Positions 57,881 to 64,000 of a stretch of DNA of 64,000 nucleotides are shown one piece after another. Position 1 is the first letter of the stretch; the number at the start of each line of letters is the position of its first letter. The stretch spans positions 372,001 to 436,000 of the forward strand of contig CM072909.1 in the NCBI GenBank assembly GCA_037013685.1, given 5' to 3'. Source of the stretch: Acridotheres tristis. Its lineage: Eukaryota > Chordata > Aves > Passeriformes > Sturnidae. The notes below the pieces were generated by a model. It made no database searches and was not told where the DNA came from. It saw only the letters and a list, made by a program, of their open reading frames with translations. The translations under genes were made by a program, and so were the position numbers.

Positions 57881-57886
57881 TTTATT
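57881..57886 (-). promoter_or_regulatory. ANXA4: ANXA4 poly(A) signal AATAAA
   Basis: On the minus strand AATGAATAAAGAACTTG, followed by the GT-rich TGGTGTGTTCTGGG. About 1.4 kb beyond the ANXA4 stop. Confidence 0.6.
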
Positions 57887-59189
57887 CATTTTTCAACACT
57901 CAGCAACCTGACCCAAAGCACTGAAACCCAACGTGACCCACGGCATTGAAACCCATGCCCAAGCCCGAGCACCTCTACAGCTGTTGTGCTGTGCTGGGCA
58001 TTTCCCTGTCCTGGGCAGAGCCCTGAGAATAATGGATGAAGCTCTGTCTCCTCTGCTGGCAAAACTCAGGAATATGTCTCCCATGGGAGCCCAGAAAACG
58101 AGAAAGAAAATTATTTTATTGGAGGCCTCAGAAGCATCTCCTATTCCAGCTAGCAGCCACCTGTTTCAGAGGAAAATGAGTGATGGAATTGGGGTGTAGC
58201 CACTGCAGTGCTTGAGCTTTAACAATGCAGCCTCAGTCTGGTCCTTCAGAACAGGATTATACACCAGCAGTAAAAAATAAATTGCTAAGCCAAAGCAGAA
58301 TCCCATTTTTGGAGTGAGAACAGTGAACAGGCAGGTGTGTAGGGTCTGGGGGAGAAGTCTCTCCCAGAGGTTGATGCAGACATCCGTGAGGCCCAGGCAC
58401 AAACATGGGATCCCTTACTGCTCCTGTGACACGGGGCAGCTGTCAGGCTGTGTGGAGAGATGTGGGCAGGTGTCCCAGGCAGCTCTGGGGAATTAGCTCA
58501 GGGAGATTTGGGGAGGTGCCCCAGCACCAGGCTGGTGAGGTGGGGGGACAGGTCATTCCTTAAAAGGTACCATTCCAACGACATCACTTTATCCAGAGCA
58601 GGGTTTATAATATAACCCTAGTTATTTATACTGCCATGATCCAGCAGAAAGACCAAAACCACAGGGCTGCTCTAACCAGGGCAGAAAAAGATTTTTCTCA
58701 TGTCACCAGTGACACTTCCTCACTTACAGACCTACAGGCAACATATACACACAGTATTGCCAGGCTGTTAATGCTCCACACTAACAGAGGCAAGTAAATA
58801 TGTAAACGTGCTTGTATTTTAGATATTTGGTTTCTTTGTGTTTTAATTCTACTGAAAAACAAAGCAAAGCTCTGTTCTGCAGTCTCTATGTACCAATGAG
58901 GTTGGCTTTTCCCTGTGCAGCCTCTCACACTGTGCATCCAGGTTTGCTTTAGCTGATGTGTTTTACTGGTGAACACAACAGCAAAGGGGCAGCTGTTCAG
59001 GAAACAACTTTTATACCTTTGGTTACATCATTCTGTGTAAGATGGGCTTCACCAGCCCAGTTAGTAGGCAAATGGGTGTTCCAAGCCATAAAAGTGTATC
59101 AAAAGGGTCAACCAGAATGGCCACTATCTAACCAGAGTATGAAGTCAATAATCAGAGTAATTAATAAGGCATTTGGGAAAAAAAAGAAA

Positions 59190-59252
59190 TTTTTATCGTG
59201 ATTGGGCTCAATGACCTTAAAGATCTTTTCCAACCTAAACAATTCTATGATC
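59190..59252 (+). mobile_element. CR1 3'-tail remnant in ANXA4 3' UTR
   Basis: GGGCTCAATGACCTTAAAGA TCTTTTCCAACCTAAACAAT followed by TCTATGAT, a clear sense-strand CR1 end, antisense to ANXA4 and 40 bp beyond its stop codon. Confidence 0.88.
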
Positions 59253-59291
59253 AGCTGCTTCCCATCACTCAGCAGGTTCCCCAGGCCTCCT

Positions 59292-59351
59292 TTAATCCTC
59301 TCCACCGCAGAGCCTGAGCAGAACTTTCCTGTAGTCCCCTGAGCAGTCTCC
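59292..59351 (-). CDS. ANXA4: ANXA4 last exon, coding part
   Basis: [19 protein letters not shown] then TAA. Acceptor TTTCTCTAG. Cys replaces the Thr of the usual GDTSGDY motif. Confidence 0.94.
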   Translation of the reverse strand, partial: GDCSGDYRKVLLRLCGGED

Positions 59352-62300
59352 CTAGAGAAAGCAGAAAAAAGGAACACCATTAATTTTGCAGCTCCATGGA
59401 AAGCAGGATTCCTTTCAGGATAAATGACTTACTTTAGTGTTTGTATCCTCTTTGACAATTTAATAACCAAGAACATTCAGAAAGGTTTTCAGTACATAAA
59501 TGTAAAGTCTCCTTAATTCCATCTACTCTAAAATACCCGAAAAGTTGTTGAGAGGGTCTCCTTGCAGCTGCTTAGCAAATGCAGGTGTTACCTTAATGAA
59601 GGAGTGGAGCGATTTGCCGTAGGTGGCCAGGAACTCCCTCCTGATGTAGAGCATGTCTATCTCGGAGCGGGACACCATCACCCGGATCAGCGTGCTGTCA
59701 TCAGTGCCCAGGCCCTGAGGGGACACAACAACAGCTACAGCTGCACAGCACTGAGGAAACACCAGTGACAGGCACGGGGGTTTGGCCTTCTGGGGAATCC
59801 ATTCCCGATTAGACCATTTTTGCATTAATGCAGGGATCCATTACCAGCTCTGAGCTTCCTGAAGGAAAAGAGGTCCACAGAAAACCTCAGACTTCTTTTT
59901 TTCCTCCCATTAACACAGTTTCTTTTTCTCTAATTGCTGTCATGCTATTGACTTAAGCATGGGAGGCATGGGGGGAAATAGCAAAATCTCTTTACCTTCA
60001 TGGATTTGTACAATCTTTCAGCAAAATAAGCAGGTTTATTTCTCAAGCACTTTACTGTAAGGGAGACAAGAAAAAGAGAATTAAAGCCAATAAAGACTGA
60101 AGAATAAGGTCTTCCAAACCCTTCCAGCACTTTCTCAGTGCAGACATTTATTCTCTAAAAATGCAACTCAACAAGCACAGTGCAGACATCCAGGTTCAGT
60201 GACCTGCTGTCAATTGATGTCTCCATGCCCAGTGCACAGCAATAAAATATTTTTAGGGCTTTAAAGCTTCCACACAGCAAAGGTCATCTGCCAAAGCATC
60301 CCTTGGCAGAGAGATATAAATTACAGAGCCTTCTTACCAAGTCTTTGCATCTGCAAAGATTAAAAATTGTGGCTTGTAAAACAGTGAAAAAGAACCTGCC
60401 CCCTGAAGCTGTGCAAACATTCAGGGCAAGAGACAGTATCTTTAATTATTTAATTAGTTTGTAGACAAAGTTTAAAAGCAGGGAACTCACCCACAGCTAG
60501 CAAAGCATCCTCAAGGTCTCCTGACATCTCGGATTTAATGCTGTCTGTGATGTCCTTATTAGCAATCACTCTGTACACATCAAAAACTAGGAGGAAGAGT
60601 CGGATAAAAGAGCCAAGTGAGCTGCCTCAGTGTGTAGATCACTTTGCAAGATCAAGCTCCTCATACCCTGTACAAACACTGCACCATTACTATGACATTG
60701 TAAGCGAAATCAGGGCTGCCCCTCAGAAATAATTCATTTTAATTATCAGCTCTCTTGCTAATTAGCCTACCACTACTCCTAGGATTTTCCAGAACTGCAA
60801 TTTAATGCAGACAGTTTCCATGCTTAGCTCTGTCCCATGGGAGTCACAATCATTATCTCCAATTCACAGGCTAGAAGAAGTTGTGTGGTTGTTTTTCTCA
60901 GCTCCCGTTTTGTCTCAGGAGGAAATAAAATGGTCTAAAAGAATTGAACCAACTGGCCCTGAGAATATCTGTAGTTTCTGAAAGGGATCACAATCAGTTA
61001 ATGAACAAGTACAAAGCTCCTACAAAAGTACTGTCCTCAAACAAGGGAAAAAGCCCAGAACAGCAGAGAAGTCCTACCTCTGAGCAGGTGGCACCTGTTC
61101 CGTGTGCAGAGGATGGACATGAACTGCACCTCATCCGTTCCCCATTTCTTCTCCCCAGCTTCATACAGGCACTTGAAGACATAAACAAAGTAAGGATAAT
61201 TGAGAACACCAGGTGTATATAATGAGAATTTTATTTCATAGAACCATTTGGGTTGGAAAAGCCCTCTAAGGTCATTGAGTTCAACTCTTCCCCTGCACTG
61301 CCAGGGCCACCACTAACTCATGTCCCAAGTGCCACACTCACGTGGCTGTTGAACGCCTCAGGGATGGGGACTCCACCCTTGCCCTGGACAGCCTGTGCCA
61401 GAGCTGGACAACTCTTTCGGGGGAAAAATATTTCCTAATATGCAATCTAGTCTGCACCTGGAGCACTGCTGACTAGCACAGCTCAGGCTTACTCATCTAC
61501 CTTGAGAAAAAGAGGTCTAGAAACAGCAGGGATTCACCACTCATCACACATACAAACCCAGACAGCTCTTGTAAGGGAGCAAATTGCTACACACCTGAGC
61601 ATCTTGTTGAGCAAGGGCCTCATCCACAAATGTTCCCTCATCTCTGTTACCCTGCAGAAATACAAGGATGAAAAACTCATTTCAACAGAGCAACTAATGG
61701 AAGTAAGTCCTGCATATTCCCCATTCAAAACCAGTTACTGGAGATGTATAATGGGATTCTTAATATTGAGTCATGGGTTACAAATACAGCAAAACATGAT
61801 TCAGATGTGATTTGTTCTTTCTTTTGAAACAATTAGCCATCCACTTTAATTTAAAAAGAGCATATACCATTAAGGCATGGCAGAGTGAGGCTGCTTTCCC
61901 TGCAGAAGCTGGTGTGAAAAGCTGGCAAGGTGAAATACAAGAGAAGTGAAATAGCAGCCAGCCTGAAGCACCTCATCACTGTGTGAGAGATGTGCAGCAG
62001 CACATTCAGCCCCATGATTTCCCCTGTCCTGGACTCACCGTGGCAAGGGACACAAGGACTCTACGGAACATGGAGGATGTGTCAGAGACAATGTCGTCCT
62101 CGAGAGTGGAGCCATACTCTGCAAGAGCACACACACAGCAGATCTGTTACTAAGAGCTCACAGAATCACAGGGTTTGCTGAGTGGGAAGGGACCCACAGG
62201 CATCACCAAGTCCAACTCCTAGGCCTGCATAGAACCATCCATCCCCAAGAGTCCCACCACATGCCCAAGAATGTTGTCTAAACAGTCCTTGAGCTCCATC

Positions 62301-63961
62301 AGGATTGATGCTGTGACACTTTAGGGAGCCTGCTCCAGTGCCCAGCAACCCACTGGGTAAATAAACTTTTTCTAACATCTATCCTAAACTGTCCCCAGGG
62401 TTCGAGTTGTCTCAGCAGTGCAGCACAGGGGGACAGGCATGTCCTGCTGGCCACACTGTAACTGGGACAAGCCAGGATGCCCTTGCCCTTTCTGGCTTTC
62501 ATCACAGCAATCCAGCCATCATATTGAGTAGTACAGGGCCAAATAAGAAGCACAGCCAGTATAAAATTGGCAAAAGATCCACCATGGATAGAGCTCCAGC
62601 TGACAAACATAACCACCCCGCTCCATTATATTTACACCGACTACATTTCTGGGTGTAATTCTAGTCCTCAGTGCTGACAGACCCTTCTCCTGCCTCTCCA
62701 CACACCCTTGCACACACACAAGTGGCTTCCGAGCCAGTATGAAATTGCATGAAGTGCTACACACGGAGTTTGTAGTTCTCATTGATGTGCCGAATCTCCG
62801 CGTTGGTGCGAGAAGCCAGGATTTCAATCAGGCAGCCTTCATCCGTCCCTGCTCCCTGGGGAGTCACAAAGACAAGAGCCAAGATTGTGACAACTGTTTT
62901 GAACAACTACGACTTTTGTTTATTTCATATAGCTTAATACGAAATTAATAATTAATATACAATTATGCCACTGCATACTGAATTGACCATAAGTCATGCA
63001 ACATAAAAAAGAATTTCCAAACCTTTAGAGCCCTCCTCAGTTCATGCACGTCATACATGGTGGTAGGAGTCATCAAAGCAATGATCACCCTTTCAAAATT
63101 CCCACTCAACTCAGACTTCAAGTCATCAATCAAATCCTAGAAGGCAGAAAGAGAAGAAAGGAGATAAAGATATGGTCTTTGAGAAGAGGAAGGACTTGTT
63201 CACCACTTTTCTTCATGCTCCAGCCGTCCTTGGATGAACAGTTACTCTGAAGTGAATGAGACCAAAAAAACTTGGCCAAGGAAAGCTTGTGCTCAGTGCC
63301 AATCATACTCTTGTGGAGACTGGGATGTTCTTCACATTTCACCTGAGTGGTACAACCCAAATAAGTCCACATCTCCCAGTCAGAGCCACAGGCACTGGAA
63401 GAGCACCTACCCTGCCAATAGTGCTTTTATAGGTGATCAGAACTTGCTGACGCTGGGAAACATTCAGTTTGGTCAAGGTCTCAATGATGGCATCTTCATC
63501 TGTGCCTGGAAGGAACCAATGAAAACCAGTCAAGCTGCTTGTACCAGAACCAGAGGCCTGCCCTGGCCTTGCCCAGGGTGTGCCTTTAGCCACACAACCT
63601 TACACACATCCTTGCACAACCTGGGTCTCATCTGTGCACAAGTGCCTCAGCCCAGCAGCACCACACCACAGGTCAGAGAAAACAAGAGCCTGACTAAAGA
63701 CATTTTTATGACCAAGACTTGGATTGTCCAGTGGGTTCAAGTCGCCCAATTCCCTCCAGTACCCTCTCAGGGAAGTGAGGTGATGCAAATGGCTGAACTT
63801 CCCCTCCAAAAAACCACTGGTAAAAACCTTCCCAACCGCCAGAGCTAAAAAAAAGAAAGTTTAACAGTGGAGGGAGGTAACTTACCAAATCCCTTCATGG
63901 CCTTCCTTAGTGCCTGTGCTTCTTGCTCAGCACTGAAAGTTGAGACACCCTTAACTGTTGC
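59292..63961 (-). CDS. ANXA4: ANXA4, annexin A4 (last 11 coding exons; start codon beyond the right edge)
   Basis: Annexin A4 binds acidic phospholipid membranes in a calcium-dependent way and acts in exocytosis, membrane repair and channel regulation, mostly in epithelia. Exons in gene order: 63886-63961, 63411-63505, 63023-63136, 62765-62855, 62039-62118, 61595-61651, 61078-61171, 60491-60586, 59996-60054, 59592-59714, 59292-59351. The lengths 95/114/91/80/57/94/96/59/123 are the standard annexin exon set. They join to 945 bp: 314 residues and stop, so only about five N-terminal residues are missing (human about 319-321). Four annexin repeats are present, with type-II calcium loops [24 protein letters not shown] and KGLGTDDS. 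The end [19 protein letters not shown] matches the A4 C terminus, and linkage next to GMCL1 supports A4 over A5. Confidence 0.95.
59592..59714 (-). CDS. ANXA4: ANXA4 exon, 123 bp (repeat 4)
   Basis: [40 protein letters not shown] then K, the fourth calcium-binding repeat. Confidence 0.96.
59996..60054 (-). CDS. ANXA4: ANXA4 exon, 59 bp
   Basis: [19 protein letters not shown], leading into repeat 4; near-identical to human A4. Confidence 0.96.
60491..60586 (-). CDS. ANXA4: ANXA4 exon, 96 bp
   Basis: [32 protein letters not shown], end of repeat 3. Confidence 0.95.
61078..61171 (-). CDS. ANXA4: ANXA4 exon, 94 bp (repeat 3)
   Basis: [31 protein letters not shown]. The acceptor TTATGTCTTCAAG has a weak pyrimidine tract. 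Human has Asp where this exon begins with Cys. Confidence 0.94.
61236..61470 (-). mobile_element. CR1 LINE fragment (ANXA4 intron)
   Basis: TCATAGAACCATTTGGGTTG GAAAAGCCC at the 3' end, then AGGGATGGGGACTCCACCCT and TTTCCTAATATGCAATCTAG; reverse CR1, between the 94- and 57-bp exons. Confidence 0.92.
61595..61651 (-). CDS. ANXA4: ANXA4 exon, 57 bp
   Basis: [19 protein letters not shown], the linker into repeat 3. Confidence 0.95.
62039..62118 (-). CDS. ANXA4: ANXA4 exon, 80 bp
   Basis: [26 protein letters not shown], end of repeat 2. Confidence 0.95.
62160..62440 (-). mobile_element. CR1 LINE fragment (ANXA4 intron)
   Basis: CACAGAATCACAGGGTTTGC TGAGTGGGAAGGGACCCACA … AAATAAACTTTTTCTAACAT; reverse CR1 of a different subfamily from the copy at 61.2 kb. 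Confidence 0.88.
62765..62855 (-). CDS. ANXA4: ANXA4 exon, 91 bp (repeat 2)
   Basis: [30 protein letters not shown]; contains the repeat 2 calcium loop. The donor is C|GTGTGT. Confidence 0.95.
63023..63136 (-). CDS. ANXA4: ANXA4 exon, 114 bp
   Basis: [20 protein letters not shown] … [11 protein letters not shown], the highly conserved repeat 1-2 junction. Confidence 0.96.
63411..63505 (-). CDS. ANXA4: ANXA4 exon, 95 bp (repeat 1)
   Basis: [20 protein letters not shown] then [11 protein letters not shown], the first calcium-binding annexin repeat. Confidence 0.95.
63886..63961 (-). CDS. ANXA4: ANXA4 first visible exon (repeat 1 start)
   Basis: [20 protein letters not shown] then AMKGFG. Phase 0 at its 5' side, so the missing upstream exon carries only the initiator Met and a few residues. 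Confidence 0.93.
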
Positions 63962-64000
63962 CTAAACCCATAGGACAGGAGTTATGAAAAGTAGTCACAA

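Larger units (their letters stand above)
57860..59291 (-). other. ANXA4: ANXA4 3' UTR (end inferred)
   Basis: No other gene features lie between the ANXA4 stop and the AATAAA at 57881. It includes a CR1 tail at 59190-59252 near its start. Confidence 0.55.

Noticed and set aside
59292..63961. Assignment of the annexin as ANXA5
   Set aside because: The linker [19 protein letters not shown], the EKKWGTDE loop and the CGGED end fit annexin A4, and the adjacent GMCL1 is the known neighbour of ANXA4.

Overview
This is a vertebrate nuclear DNA window, almost certainly from a bird. It has compact multi-exon genes with GT-AG introns, GC-rich G/C-skewed minisatellites, CpG-island promoters, and at least fifteen truncated copies of the avian LINE CR1 with its typical 3' tail (…CCTTCCAACCCAAACCATTCTATGATT…). 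There is no sign of a bacterial, phage or CRISPR system. Most long open frames in the window are shadows or low-complexity DNA.

Four protein genes were rebuilt exon by exon from splice sites and protein families. (1) FIGLA, minus strand, bases 76-1441: exon 1 and the bHLH exon 2; the rest lies beyond the left edge. (2) HK2, hexokinase 2, plus strand, 12866-36326: all 18 coding exons, 2754 bp, 917 residues, both catalytic halves intact, with a 3' UTR running to about 40275. (3) GMCL1 (germ cell-less), minus strand, 42133-57183: all 14 coding exons, 1500 bp, 499 residues. (4) ANXA4 (annexin A4), minus strand, 59292-63961: the last 11 coding exons (314 residues plus stop); only the first few residues lie beyond the right edge.

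Layout. 1-1.5 kb is the 5' half of FIGLA. 1.5-12.6 kb is the FIGLA/HK2 divergent intergenic space, rich in minisatellites: a G-rich block at 5.0-5.8 kb, a 27-bp array at 11.4 kb, and a 1.1 kb C-rich block directly upstream of HK2. It also holds a few exon-like or regulatory candidates. 12.65-12.87 kb is the HK2 promoter, with GC box, CCAAT and CRE-like sites. HK2 intron 1 opens with about 450 bp of nearly pure purine, followed by a CpG-rich block with hypoxia-type core motifs. HK2 and GMCL1 are convergent, with their poly(A) signals about 0.7 kb apart. ANXA4 and GMCL1 lie head to tail on the minus strand; the ANXA4 poly(A) signal is about 0.6 kb upstream of the GMCL1 CpG-island promoter.

The genes do not form one pathway. 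FIGLA is an oocyte transcription factor, HK2 commits glucose to glycolysis at the mitochondrial surface, GMCL1 is a BTB/CUL3 substrate adaptor linked to the germ line, and ANXA4 is a calcium-dependent membrane-binding protein. As I recall, their human counterparts all lie on chromosome 2p12-p13 but not in this tight order, so the window preserves a linkage group in a compacted, rearranged form. I found no clearly new biological system. The best leads are a candidate 135-bp exon at 6919-7053 whose phase fits HK2 exon 2, the strand-composition switch across the HK2 start site, and the repeat-built N terminus of FIGLA.
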